Shown piece by piece: positions 35,568 to 43,285 of a stretch of 64,000 nt of DNA. Source of the stretch: Nitrospirota bacterium (GTDB taxonomy: Bacteria; Nitrospirota; Thermodesulfovibrionia; Thermodesulfovibrionales; UBA1546); contig JACPZK010000017.1 of assembly GCA_016195565.1 (NCBI GenBank), forward strand, positions 1 to 64,000. Direction: 5' to 3'. Each line of letters opens with the position of its first letter. Position 1 is the stretch's first letter. The position numbers and the translations under genes are program-made. The notes under the pieces are model-generated. The model was given only the letters and a program-made list of their open reading frames with translations, searched no databases and was not told the DNA's origin.

Positions 35568-35942
35568 CTAACGGGAAGTTTTGTTGTACTTTATGGAAAT
35601 CTTGTAGTCTATCCGTGCGTGGCCTGATGAATCTTTTCCAGCGCAGGCAAGTTCGCCTTTGCCTGATTTAAGTCGGCCTTTCATCATTTTAGCAATAACA
35701 GACTCCAGGTTAAAGCCTCCGTCTATGCAATCACGTTTCATGCATTCCATCTTAAAATATGTATTGCTGTTAGGAAAGAAATTGACTGTGCGCTGCATAA
35801 TCACCTGTTCGCTGCTTCCACTATAGTAGTTCATGGCGACAATGACAGATGCAACGTTCGGATAGCGTTCAGACATCAGGCCTGAATCAGCTTTCTGCTG
35901 CTTTATTTGCAGACGTTCGGAATTCTTTAGCTTACTGTTCAT
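35568..35942 (-). CDS. Small hypothetical protein with three clustered Cys
   Basis: 124 residues; I do not recognise the family. A hydrophilic N-terminus is followed by VASVIVAMNYYSGSSEQVIMQRTVNFFP and then Cys residues in MECMKRDCIDGGF and GELACAGK. No signal peptide or membrane segment. GAGAGGG precedes the ATG. It reads as a compact folded protein, and a structured RNA-like segment lies directly upstream (35957-36074). Confidence 0.6.
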   Translation of the reverse strand: MNSKLKNSERLQIKQQKADSGLMSERYPNVASVIVAMNYYSGSSEQVIMQRTVNFFPNSNTYFKMECMKRDCIDGGFNLESVIAKMMKGRLKSGKGELACAGKDSSGHARIDYKISIKYNKTSR

Positions 35943-35956
35943 TATGATTCCCTCTC

Positions 35957-36074
35957 AAAAAGCAGAGCCCCCTGAAGTATCCTTTCAGCTTTCAGAAGGG
36001 CACAAATAAAACAACCGCAAAGCTAAAAGTCTTTGCAGCCGTTAATGGTCTAAAAACTTCTGAAACTCTGCTTT
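35957..36074 (-). promoter_or_regulatory. Structured leader candidate ahead of the 124-residue gene
   Basis: On the minus strand two stems stack without a gap on one side: AAAGCAGAG/CTCTGCTTT (36066-36074 with 35959-35967) and TTTCAGAAG/CTTCTGAAA (36057-36065 with 35990-35998). Inside is a GCAAAG/CTTTGC hairpin (36017-36036). A small CTGAA/TTCAG hairpin (35972-35988) sits between the two stems on the other side. The structure ends about 15 nt before the start codon. I could not match it to a known riboswitch. Confidence 0.5.
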
Positions 36075-36128
36075 AAAAATAACATATATGCGGATAATTA
36101 GCAACAAAATAGTTTCTATCTGTTTCCG

Positions 36129-37478
36129 CTACAATTCCTGTTTTTTGCTTCTTGAAAGCAACTTTATGTCTTCTAATATCTCCTCTATGCGCTGATACCT
36201 GTCTTCTTTTACCTTTTTTATGCATTTAATAATCATCTCATCGAGCCAATCAGGAAGTTCAGGATTAATGTCGGTAACCCTCTGATAGCCCAACCCATCG
36301 AGACTCCCTGTAAGCATCTCATAAAGAATTATCCCAAGCGAATAAACATCAGCGCTGGGTTGAAGTTCTATCCCCTTCAATTTTTCCGGAGACGTATATG
36401 CCGAGGATGGAATACTCTGAAGCAGAGACATATTGTTGCTGCTGTCGATTATGATATTTTCAGGTGAAATGAGACCTAATTCTCTGTCCGCCTTGTACGC
36501 ATTCTGGAGTGTTTTTAGTATCTGCAGCCAAAGTTTCAAACAGTGCTTTGGCTCGATTTTGCTCCCTTTTATCATGCCCCTGAGTGTTGTTTTTCCTTCA
36601 AGTGATATATTATCTCCTTGGAAAGAGGTAAGAGTATGAAGACGCTCTCTTACATCAAGATAGGCAGGATTGAATCTATCTATGAGGGCCAGCACCTTGA
36701 CGGCATTCTCTGTTTTGCCTGACTTTTCAAGTTTAGAGGCGTAGGCATAAAAGTCATTGATATTAGTTGAATCTATCTCCTTTCCGATGAGATAAAGTCC
36801 AAACATTTCTACAGCCTCTTTTGTCATGCCCTCTTTCTCAAGAAGCTCAGCTGCGCGTTTGTATTTCCCTGCCTCACGGTATGCCCTTGAGGCAGCCAAT
36901 CTCCTTCCCGCCTTTTCCAGCGCAATGGCTGCATCAAGTTTTTTCCCGGCCTGGCCGTATATCTTTGCAGCATTTTCGAAATCACCATCTATAATGAAAC
37001 TCTGAGCAGCTGCATCCAAATTGTTGTCTTTTAAATACATTTCCCTTGATTTTTCGTTCATGCCAAGAAGATTATACAGCTCAGCGGCTTTTCTAAAATC
37101 GCTGCCTTTTTCGTATAATGAAGCCGCACTCTCAAAGTCCTTCAATCTATTTTCAAAAATAACTGCAGCAGAAACATACCGGCCCTCTTTTTTTAGCGCC
37201 TCTGCCGCCTTCCTGTAATCCTCTATCAATGTGGTCTGAAGTTTTTTTCCTATAGTGTTCCTGTAAATAAACCTTCCGATAAAGAATAGAACAACAACTG
37301 CCAGTATGATAATGATAATGAAAAGCAAATGAAACGTGCTCTTTATCTGTTCTATAACAGGATTGACACTGGAAGCATTCTCTTCTGCAGCGGCTATACT
37401 GCGGAGGGAAAGAAGGTTTGCGGCCAGAAATGCCTTGATAACATTTTTTGCCTTGTACCGTATGGCAGAAATACGCAT
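36129..37478 (-). CDS. Membrane-anchored TPR-like protein with degenerate kinase C-lobe
   Basis: 449 residues. A signal-like N-terminus and a strong membrane helix (FHLLFIIIIILAVVVLFFIG, about residues 50-70) are followed by helical repeats about 90-240 (AAELYNLLGMNEKSREMY, AAKIYGQAGKKLDAAIAL, AAELLEKEGMTKEAVEMF). The C-terminus looks like a Ser/Thr kinase C-lobe (TSPEKLKGIELQPSADVYSL, then GIILYEMLTG). The ATP-binding N-lobe, VAIK Lys, catalytic HRD and DFG are missing, leaving only SPENIIID. Probably a pseudokinase scaffold. Confidence 0.65.
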   Translation of the reverse strand: MRISAIRYKAKNVIKAFLAANLLSLRSIAAAEENASSVNPVIEQIKSTFHLLFIIIIILAVVVLFFIGRFIYRNTIGKKLQTTLIEDYRKAAEALKKEGRYVSAAVIFENRLKDFESAASLYEKGSDFRKAAELYNLLGMNEKSREMYLKDNNLDAAAQSFIIDGDFENAAKIYGQAGKKLDAAIALEKAGRRLAASRAYREAGKYKRAAELLEKEGMTKEAVEMFGLYLIGKEIDSTNINDFYAYASKLEKSGKTENAVKVLALIDRFNPAYLDVRERLHTLTSFQGDNISLEGKTTLRGMIKGSKIEPKHCLKLWLQILKTLQNAYKADRELGLISPENIIIDSSNNMSLLQSIPSSAYTSPEKLKGIELQPSADVYSLGIILYEMLTGSLDGLGYQRVTDINPELPDWLDEMIIKCIKKVKEDRYQRIEEILEDIKLLSRSKKQEL

Positions 37479-37539
37479 TTTGTTTAAAGCCTTTATATTT
37501 AAACTGTGTTTAGCAAAAGAATCGGGTTCAATCCTTCTT

Positions 37540-38340
37540 TCATTTAAAACTCTGCTCTTCGGATGGGAATGCGCTTTTTTCTATGTCTTCTTTGTAAGCC
37601 TTTATTGCCTTCAGCGCCTCTTCTTTGAGATTAGCGTATCTCTTTACGAATTTTGGAACGAACCTTTCAAATAACCCGATGACGTCATGAAGAACAAGCA
37701 CCTGTCCGTCACAGAACGGGCCTGCGCCTATGCCTATTGTAGGGATGGAAAGCTCTGCTGTTATTTTTTTTGCAAGGTTCATTGGAATGGCTTCAAGCAA
37801 GAGTGAAAATGCTCCTGCATCTTCTGCTATGTGCGCCTCTTCAATCAGTTTTTTCTGCGCTTCCTCTGTCTTTCCCTGAACCTTATATCCTCCCATCCTG
37901 TGTATTGACTGAGGAGTAAGTCCTATATGCGCCATAACGGGTATGTCTGATTTTGTCATGGCCCTGATGTGTTCTGCCACTTCAGCTCCGCCTTCAATCT
38001 TTATTGCTGATGCGCCTGCCTCCTTCAGAAACCTTCCTGCATTCCTTACAGCATCTTCTACGCTTGCCTGATAGGACATGAACGGCATGTCTCCTATGAC
38101 CATTGCATTCTTTACAGCCCTTGATACCATCTTTGTGTGATATATCATCTCATCCATCGTGACAGGAAGCGTGTTCTCAAGCCCCTGAACCACCATTCCA
38201 AGAGAGTCTCCAACAAGTATTGCATCAATGCCTGCCTCATCAACTATCTGTGCGAACGGGTAGTCGTATGCTGTAAGCATTGTTATTTTTTTCTTTTCTG
38301 ATTTTTTCTTTAAAAAGTCCTGAATGGTTATTTTAGGCAT
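37540..38340 (-). CDS. panB: 3-methyl-2-oxobutanoate hydroxymethyltransferase
   Basis: The first step of pantothenate synthesis. TIM barrel with [60 protein letters not shown] and [20 protein letters not shown]. 266 residues. panC and panD are not nearby. A 137-nt foldback lies upstream between it and the fibronectin-type lipoprotein gene. Confidence 0.94.
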   Translation of the reverse strand: MPKITIQDFLKKKSEKKKITMLTAYDYPFAQIVDEAGIDAILVGDSLGMVVQGLENTLPVTMDEMIYHTKMVSRAVKNAMVIGDMPFMSYQASVEDAVRNAGRFLKEAGASAIKIEGGAEVAEHIRAMTKSDIPVMAHIGLTPQSIHRMGGYKVQGKTEEAQKKLIEEAHIAEDAGAFSLLLEAIPMNLAKKITAELSIPTIGIGAGPFCDGQVLVLHDVIGLFERFVPKFVKRYANLKEEALKAIKAYKEDIEKSAFPSEEQSFK

Positions 38341-38370
38341 ATAGTTGCTCCTCTCTGATTGGTCTGAACA

Positions 38371-38507
38371 TCACAGGCAGGACATGGTATTTGAGCGGTT
38401 TTATTTTGCCGATATTCCTGAAACTTAAACAAGAAAAATAATGAGGCAAAATTCCTCGGAGGGCGTCAGCCCGAGAATGAGCGAAGATACCATGTCCTGC
38501 CTTGTGA
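38371..38507 (-). repeat. 137-nt foldback element, copy A (upstream of panB)
   Basis: The outer stem of about 20 bp is 38371-38390 with 38487-38507 (one bulge), centred on GGCAGGACATGGTAT. Inside, ATTTTGCC (38403-38410) pairs with GGCAAAAT (38445-38452), and a GGGC-GTCA-GCCC hairpin is at 38461-38472. A homologous element of the same length is at 46834-46970. Read in the transcribed direction, both share TCGCTCATTCTCG and TTTTGCCTCAT. Confidence 0.85.
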
Positions 38508-38518
38508 TTTCCCATAAT

Positions 38519-39454
38519 CTAAAAATCAAATGTAACTGTCTCTGAAGGTTCGCTCTCTTTAAGCGGTCCGACAGCAGTTACCCTGTATGTGTGCTTTGTC
38601 CCTGTTTTCTCTCTTAAGGTAAACGCAGGGGTCACGGATTCTTTTACGAGTTTGAATCCATCTTTTTCATTCACTTTATCGTAAATCCTGTATTTTGTCA
38701 CCCACAGCTCAGGATTTTCTTTCCATGAAATAACGACTTTATCATCTGCGACAACTGTTTGAAACCCTTGAGGCTTTGAAGGGATAAAGGTTGAAGGGTC
38801 AACTGTTATTTCCACTGATGCCTGTCCTTCACTCCGGAATTCCTTGTTCAGAAGACTGCGGATTGTATAATAAACAGGCCTGTCTGTTTCCAGAGTGTCA
38901 GAATATTTTGGCGCTGTCAGCGGCTCTTTATTTATGGGGTTGATGCTGTATTTGCCTTTCTCAGCGGTTCTGTAAATGTTATAAAGCACGGTTTCTCCTG
39001 CGCTGTCCCATGAAACGTTCAGGGCATCATTGCCAACCTTGAATGATATATTTTTCGGGGCAGGAGGGACAACTTCAGGCTTTATTATGAGTATATTTGA
39101 ATCGTCGCTGAGGACTTTTTTCAGGCTTCCGGCAACGACTTTGTATTTATAAAGAGTGTCTGTCTTAAAGTTAACATCTGTGTAGGAACTTTCCTCCTTG
39201 GTTACAGACGCTATTTTCTGAAAACTGCTGTCTTCTGTCTTGAGAATATAAAATTCTTTCAGATTTTCTTTTTTTGAAGTGTAGGACCATGAGAGGATAA
39301 TTCTGTCTTCTCTGTGTATTGCCTTAACAGCCGCAGGCGCGGATGGTTTTTCATATGCCTTGAGTGTAGGCGCTGTTTTTTTGCCGCAGGAGACAAGCAT
39401 GAGGTAAGCAGCAAATAGTAAACAGTAAACAGCAAGAATTCTGGATATCTTCAT
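38519..39454 (-). CDS. Lipoprotein with three fibronectin type III-like domains
   Basis: 311 residues. Lipobox LMLVSC at about 19-24, then three beta domains with Fn3-like patterns ([58 protein letters not shown]), each ending in a YKV/YTI/YRV strand. Likely an envelope or surface protein, function unknown. The hydrophobic part of the signal peptide ([12 protein letters not shown]) is encoded by a heptamer repeat (CTGTTTA words). Its start overlaps argH by four nt. Confidence 0.75.
   Translation of the reverse strand: MKISRILAVYCLLFAAYLMLVSCGKKTAPTLKAYEKPSAPAAVKAIHREDRIILSWSYTSKKENLKEFYILKTEDSSFQKIASVTKEESSYTDVNFKTDTLYKYKVVAGSLKKVLSDDSNILIIKPEVVPPAPKNISFKVGNDALNVSWDSAGETVLYNIYRTAEKGKYSINPINKEPLTAPKYSDTLETDRPVYYTIRSLLNKEFRSEGQASVEITVDPSTFIPSKPQGFQTVVADDKVVISWKENPELWVTKYRIYDKVNEKDGFKLVKESVTPAFTLREKTGTKHTYRVTAVGPLKESEPSETVTFDF
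39404..39436 (-). repeat. Heptamer repeat inside a lipoprotein signal peptide
   Basis: On the minus strand: GCTGTTT, ACTGTTT, ACTATTT, GCTGCTT, AC, a 7-bp period encoding [11 protein letters not shown] second signal peptide, that of DacA, is also built from such words. Confidence 0.7.
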
Positions 39455-40824
39455 TTTATCAACTGCTTCAGGCTCTTAATCTGTTTTTTCACTTCCGATG
39501 GAGAAGTTCCGCCTCTTGAGTTCTTTGCCTTTACAGAATCTTCAGCGCTGAGGCGCGAGTAGATGTCTTTTGAAATAATATTAGAAAAATTCCTGAATTC
39601 GGTGACAGAAATTTCTCCAAGCTGTTTTTTGTTCTTAATGCAGTAACGGACAATTTTCCCAGTTATCTCATGCGCCTGTCTGAATGGAACGCCTTTTTTT
39701 ACGAGATATTCGGCTATATCTGTTGCAGTGGAATATGCTTTGCCTGCGGCCTCACGCATTCTCTCCTTCATAAATTTTATCTGAGGCATCATCTGTGCAA
39801 GGACTGTCAGGCATGACTTGACGGTGTCCACGGTGTCAAAGACAGGCGTCTTGTCTTCCTGCATATCCCTGTTATATGCAAGGGGCAGCCCCTTCATCAC
39901 TGTCATGAGCGCTATCATGTTTCCGTATATTCTTCCGCTTTTTCCTCTTATTAATTCCGCAACATCAGGATTTTTTTTCTGAGGCATTATGCTTGAGCCT
40001 GTTGTGAACGCGTCAGGCAGTTCAATAAATGAAAACTCCTCTGTGGACCAAAGGATGAGTTCTTCTGCAAAGCGGGACAGGTGCATCATGAGTATGCCGG
40101 CATCTGTTAAAAACTCTATTGCGAAGTCCCTGTCCGAGACAGCGTCAATGCTGTTTTCAGCAATGGCTTTAAATCCAAGCAGCTTCGCCACATAAGGCCT
40201 GTCAACCGGCAGGGATGTCCCTGCCAGCGCGCATGAGCCGAGAGGAAGGACATTTATCCTCTTAAGAGAATCTTCAAAGCGTTCCCTGTCCCTACGGAGC
40301 ATCTCAACATAGGCAAGGAGATGATGCGACAGGAGAACAGGCTGCGCCCTTTGCAGATGCGTGTAGCCCGGCATGATAATACCGATGTTATTTTCCGAGG
40401 CATTGAGCAGTGCCTTTTGCAGATTTTTAATGAGCGCTATTGTTTCCTTTGTCTCAGCCCTAAGATAGAGTCTCAGGTCCAGGGCCACATGGTCATTTCT
40501 TGAACGTGCTGTGTGGAGTTTTTTACCTGCATCCCCGATATTTTTTATAAGCGCCGCCTCAATGTTCATGTGAATATCTTCAAGTTCAACTGCAAATCTG
40601 AATCTGCCTGTTTCAATTTCTCCTGCGATGTTCTTCAGGCCGTTGATGATTGATGCTGAGTCTTTCTGAGAGATGATTTTCTGTTTGCCGAGCATCTTTG
40701 CATGGGCAATGCTTCCCTCAATGTCGTATTTCCACAGCCTCCGGTCAAATGATATTGATTCTGTGAAATACTCTGCGGCCTTTGATGTTTTTCCGGTAAA
40801 CCTTCCGGCCCATGGTTTTTTCAT
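39451..40824 (-). CDS. argH: Argininosuccinate lyase
   Basis: The last step of arginine synthesis, in the cytoplasm. Start at ATG 40824 ([15 protein letters not shown]) after GAGG. A longer frame from 40905 is only the translation of a repeat ([11 protein letters not shown]). Family signature [20 protein letters not shown], plus [15 protein letters not shown] and HLQRAQPV. 457 residues. No other arg genes are in the window. Confidence 0.95.
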   Translation of the reverse strand: MKKPWAGRFTGKTSKAAEYFTESISFDRRLWKYDIEGSIAHAKMLGKQKIISQKDSASIINGLKNIAGEIETGRFRFAVELEDIHMNIEAALIKNIGDAGKKLHTARSRNDHVALDLRLYLRAETKETIALIKNLQKALLNASENNIGIIMPGYTHLQRAQPVLLSHHLLAYVEMLRRDRERFEDSLKRINVLPLGSCALAGTSLPVDRPYVAKLLGFKAIAENSIDAVSDRDFAIEFLTDAGILMMHLSRFAEELILWSTEEFSFIELPDAFTTGSSIMPQKKNPDVAELIRGKSGRIYGNMIALMTVMKGLPLAYNRDMQEDKTPVFDTVDTVKSCLTVLAQMMPQIKFMKERMREAAGKAYSTATDIAEYLVKKGVPFRQAHEITGKIVRYCIKNKKQLGEISVTEFRNFSNIISKDIYSRLSAEDSVKAKNSRGGTSPSEVKKQIKSLKQLIK

Positions 40825-40835
40825 AATACCTCTGT

Positions 40836-40902
40836 CTGTCATCCCGAGCGCAGCGAGGGATCTAAACTTTGAGATTGCTTCGCCTTCGGCTCGCAATGAC
40901 AG
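40836..40902. repeat. TCATTGCGAG-family foldback upstream of argH, chimeric arms
   Basis: The left arm CTGTCATCCCGAG (40836-40848) faces CTCGCAATGACAG (40890-40902). The arms match at the tips but use two variants (TCATCCCGAG versus TCATTGCGAG), as if recombined. It adds a spurious 27-codon extension to the argH frame. Confidence 0.8.
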
Positions 40903-41020
40903 CAAATATTGTTATTTCATTTATACATTGTAAGAATAAAGTTTTAACGATAATGTGTCAAGGGTTTTCTCAGTTACAGCAGTTTTTTAGGTAGGGCATC
41001 AGCAGGCCCCGTTTCCGTCT

Positions 41021-42118
41021 CTACGTGAAAGATATGCTTAACCTCGTTCGCATGTCAATAATTTGTGTATAGTGTCCCCAGAATTGTGTCATTGTAAAAA
41101 GAGAACAAAAAGAGAACAAAAAGAGAACAAAAAGAGAACAAAAAGAGAACAAAAAGAGAACAAAAAGAGAACAAAAAGAGAACAAAAAGAGAACAAAAAG
41201 TGAATATAAACTGCTCATTAATTTTTTTATAGCCTTTTGTCCGTCTATGTTTTTAGCCACTTTTGACGATTTTGACAGTGTAGAAAGATCACGGTTGAGA
41301 ATCGGCTGCAAATCAGTCATTTTCAAGCCGCACTCCCTCCACAGGCTTACCAGCAAGCCACGCGCAAAGACAGCTTTCGCGCTTCTGCCTCTTGAAATAA
41401 TCTCATCACGCCCTACGCCTGTTTCCTTTTCCAACGCATTGAATAGCGCCCCTGCTGACGGCTTCCTCCTTGGTTTCACTGCCCGATCCGTTTCTTTTTC
41501 CACTTTTTCTATAAATTTCTCATCACCTAATATTTGCTGCTCTGTGGCTTTATAAAATGAATCGTTCTTGCCGGAGTTGATAGCCTCATTAACAAAACGG
41601 TTGTATAACTGCCTTGCCTGAGATTTGTTTTCAGAAAAAAGACGCAATGCCCTGTCAACATCTATAAGCCCGCTTCCACGGTTTATGTAATCGCTGTGTC
41701 CGCTCCATCTGTATTCATCAGGTGCTGCGGCAAGCATAGCCCTAACAGGATTCAGATGGATATACCTGAGAAGTGCCAAAAGATATTCGTCTTTGTCGCA
41801 AAGATACGACTTGTATCGCCCCTGAAAAAGGTGTCCGACCTTGCCGTATTTTCTGTTGAAATACTGAGTGTAGGTAAAACTGAGCATTTGCATGATTTTT
41901 GATATAGGAGCATCAGGGGTTTCTATGAGCAGGTGAACATGATTGGACATCAGAACATAGGCGTCGAGGATAAAGCCGCACTTCTGTTTGTACCGTTTCA
42001 ACAGGTCAAGATAAGCTATCCTGTCGCTGTCGCCTAAAAAAATGGCTTGTCTTTGATTGCCCCTTACAATTACATGGTAAAAGGCGTTTGGAAATTGTAT
42101 GCGAGGAGGTCTTGCCAT
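41021..42118 (-). CDS. REP-associated tyrosine transposase (Y1, HUH) with DnaA-like C-terminal domain
   Basis: MARPPRIQFPNAFYHVIVRGNQ start, HUH pair in LMSNHVHLLIETP, and the catalytic Tyr segment FTYTQYFNRKYGKVGHLFQGRYKS. The second half (about residues 195-300) is a helix-turn-helix module resembling the DnaA C-terminus (KETGVGRDEIISRGR...MTDLQPILNRDLSTLSKSSK). The last 55 residues are abnormal: SLFVLFLFSFC repeated from an 11-bp tandem array, then direct-repeat sequence. The true end is probably near residue 310. Confidence 0.88.
   Translation of the reverse strand: MARPPRIQFPNAFYHVIVRGNQRQAIFLGDSDRIAYLDLLKRYKQKCGFILDAYVLMSNHVHLLIETPDAPISKIMQMLSFTYTQYFNRKYGKVGHLFQGRYKSYLCDKDEYLLALLRYIHLNPVRAMLAAAPDEYRWSGHSDYINRGSGLIDVDRALRLFSENKSQARQLYNRFVNEAINSGKNDSFYKATEQQILGDEKFIEKVEKETDRAVKPRRKPSAGALFNALEKETGVGRDEIISRGRSAKAVFARGLLVSLWRECGLKMTDLQPILNRDLSTLSKSSKVAKNIDGQKAIKKLMSSLYSLFVLFLFSFCSLFVLFLFSFCSLFVLFLFSFCSLFTMTQFWGHYTQIIDMRTRLSISFT
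41035..41093. repeat. 59-bp direct repeat, left copy, flanking the first transposase
   Basis: Identical over 59 bp to 42191-42249. Begins TGCTTAACCTCGTTCGCATG and contains GTGTCCCCAGAATT. This copy overlaps the transposase 3' end and the other lies upstream of its start, so the gene sits between direct repeats 1,156 bp apart. Confidence 0.9.
41096..41205. repeat. 11-bp tandem array, nine perfect units plus one degenerate
   Basis: AAAAAGAGAAC repeated nine times (41096-41194), then AAAAAGTGAAT. It is read on the minus strand as an 11-residue hydrophobic repeat. Eleven is not a multiple of three, so a change in unit number changes the downstream frame of the transposase. Confidence 0.95.
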
Positions 42119-42497
42119 GACAAATTATACTATGGCTATATTCATTAATTCAAGCCTGACCCCACAGCCCCCCACAGCCCCCCAGCCCCCTGCTTAACCT
42201 CGTTCGCATGTCAATAATTTGTGTATAGTGTCCCCAGAATTGTGTCATTTTAAAAAAATGAGCAATATCGGCGCTTTTAATGCGGCTGTTGAGCAGTGCC
42301 CGAAGGGCATCTGTCTCGAACTCATGGTTCTCCCCGAGCGAAGCGAGGGGAGAACGTCCTGATCACTGACGAGTGCCACTCCAAAGATGTTAAAGAGCAA
42401 AAAGACGATTTGCAAACCTCAAGTCACCGCTCATCTGAAAAGTGTCCTGTGGCACTCGTTCACGTGCATCTGGTTGTTATAAGTTCCTTTCCATATG
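42119..42497. other. Spacer of 379 nt with REP-like and inverted-repeat sequences
   Basis: It contains AAGCCTGACCCCACAGCCCC (42152-42171, shared with 44253-44272) and a C-rich CCCCCCAGCCCC run. The right 59-bp direct repeat (42191-42249) follows, then TAATGCGGCTGTTGAGCAG (42278-42296, recurring with one change at 43245-43263). There are two perfect inverted repeats: GTTCTCCCC/GGGGAGAAC (42327-42355) and ACGAGTGCCAC/GTGGCACTCGT (42369-42379, 42449-42459). No convincing gene. Confidence 0.7.
42191..42249. repeat. 59-bp direct repeat, right copy, flanking the first transposase
   Basis: Exact copy of 41035-41093, ending TGTGTCATT, after which the two sequences diverge. Confidence 0.9.
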
Positions 42498-43217
42498 CTA
42501 CATTCTGTTATAGATAAATTCTGGCATGGTTTTCATTAACCAGCCAATAAGTCTCCATCGTTTAGTGATATAAGCATGCTTCTTTTTTCTTTCGATTGCC
42601 TTATAAATTTGTTGTGCTGCTTTTTGAGGAGATGCCACCCAGAAAAGACCATCACCCTTTGCCATAGCAGTATCTACGAAACCAGGTTGAATATCCGTTA
42701 CGACAATAGGTATCCCTGATTTTGAAATCTTTTTTCGTAAGCCTTCCATATAATTTGAAATAAAGGCTTTTGATGCGTTGTAGGCTGGTGCACTACTATC
42801 ACCTCTGAGAGCTGCTATTGACGATATGCTTACCAAATGACCTGAACCGTTTGATATAAAATAATGCATAGCAACATTTGCCATAGCGGTAAAACCAGCG
42901 ACATTGACATCAATAGTTTCTTTTTCATTAGACCAGCACAAATCGTCATTGATAAATCCAACCCCTGAACTGATTACAATAAGATCAACATCTCCCATTT
43001 CAGAAATAAGGTCGTTCAGTTGAGTTATTGCTTCATCAGCCTTCGCTACATCAATGCGCTTGATTAAAGAATTGTTCGGAAGACTCTCCTTAAGTTCATC
43101 AAGCAAGTGAGTACGTCTTCCGGCAAGCCCAACAATATAATTATTTTGGGACATTACCTTGGCTAACTCTTTTCCTATTCCTGATGTTGCGCCAATTATG
43201 ATTGCTTTCCTTGCCAT
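42498..43217 (-). CDS. Short-chain dehydrogenase/reductase between transposase genes
   Basis: A classical SDR: IIGATSGIGKELA cofactor loop, ISSGVG (variant of NNAG), catalytic Ser in VSISSIAA and YNASK. PGFVDTAMAKG follows. 239 residues. The substrate cannot be told. It lies between two REP-type transposases and near-identical 19-bp repeats (42278-42296, 43245-43263). By eye it is richer in A/T than its neighbours. It looks like cargo acquired by transfer. Confidence 0.85.
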   Translation of the reverse strand: MARKAIIIGATSGIGKELAKVMSQNNYIVGLAGRRTHLLDELKESLPNNSLIKRIDVAKADEAITQLNDLISEMGDVDLIVISSGVGFINDDLCWSNEKETIDVNVAGFTAMANVAMHYFISNGSGHLVSISSIAALRGDSSAPAYNASKAFISNYMEGLRKKISKSGIPIVVTDIQPGFVDTAMAKGDGLFWVASPQKAAQQIYKAIERKKKHAYITKRWRLIGWLMKTMPEFIYNRM

Positions 43218-43285
43218 ATTATGTCTGTTTCATTTCGTAACTTATAATGCGGCAGTTGAGCAGAGAGTAGATAGGAGAGTAGATA

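Noticed and set aside
35957-36074. Cyclic di-GMP-I or other known riboswitch
   Set aside because: GCAAAG and GGGGG stretches are present, but the conserved GEMM core and tetraloop-receptor pieces are not. I keep it only as an unassigned structure.
38333-38515. 60-residue frame between panB and the lipoprotein gene
   Set aside because: It is wholly inside the 137-nt foldback element, with no protein-like pattern.
41096-41205. CRISPR-like array
   Set aside because: Units are 11 bp, directly adjacent and without spacers, so it is a simple tandem repeat. No CRISPR array or cas gene was seen in the window.
42296-42517. 73-residue frame in the accessory spacer
   Set aside because: It runs through two perfect inverted repeats and into the dehydrogenase 3' end on the other strand, and has no domain-like pattern.
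42278-43263. Possible integron attC sites around the dehydrogenase gene (GTTGAGC boxes, ACGAGTGCCAC inverted repeat)
   Set aside because: GTTGAGC fits GTTRRRY, but the matching RYYYAAC boxes are missing at the right places, the orientation relative to the gene is wrong, and there is no integrase or cassette array.
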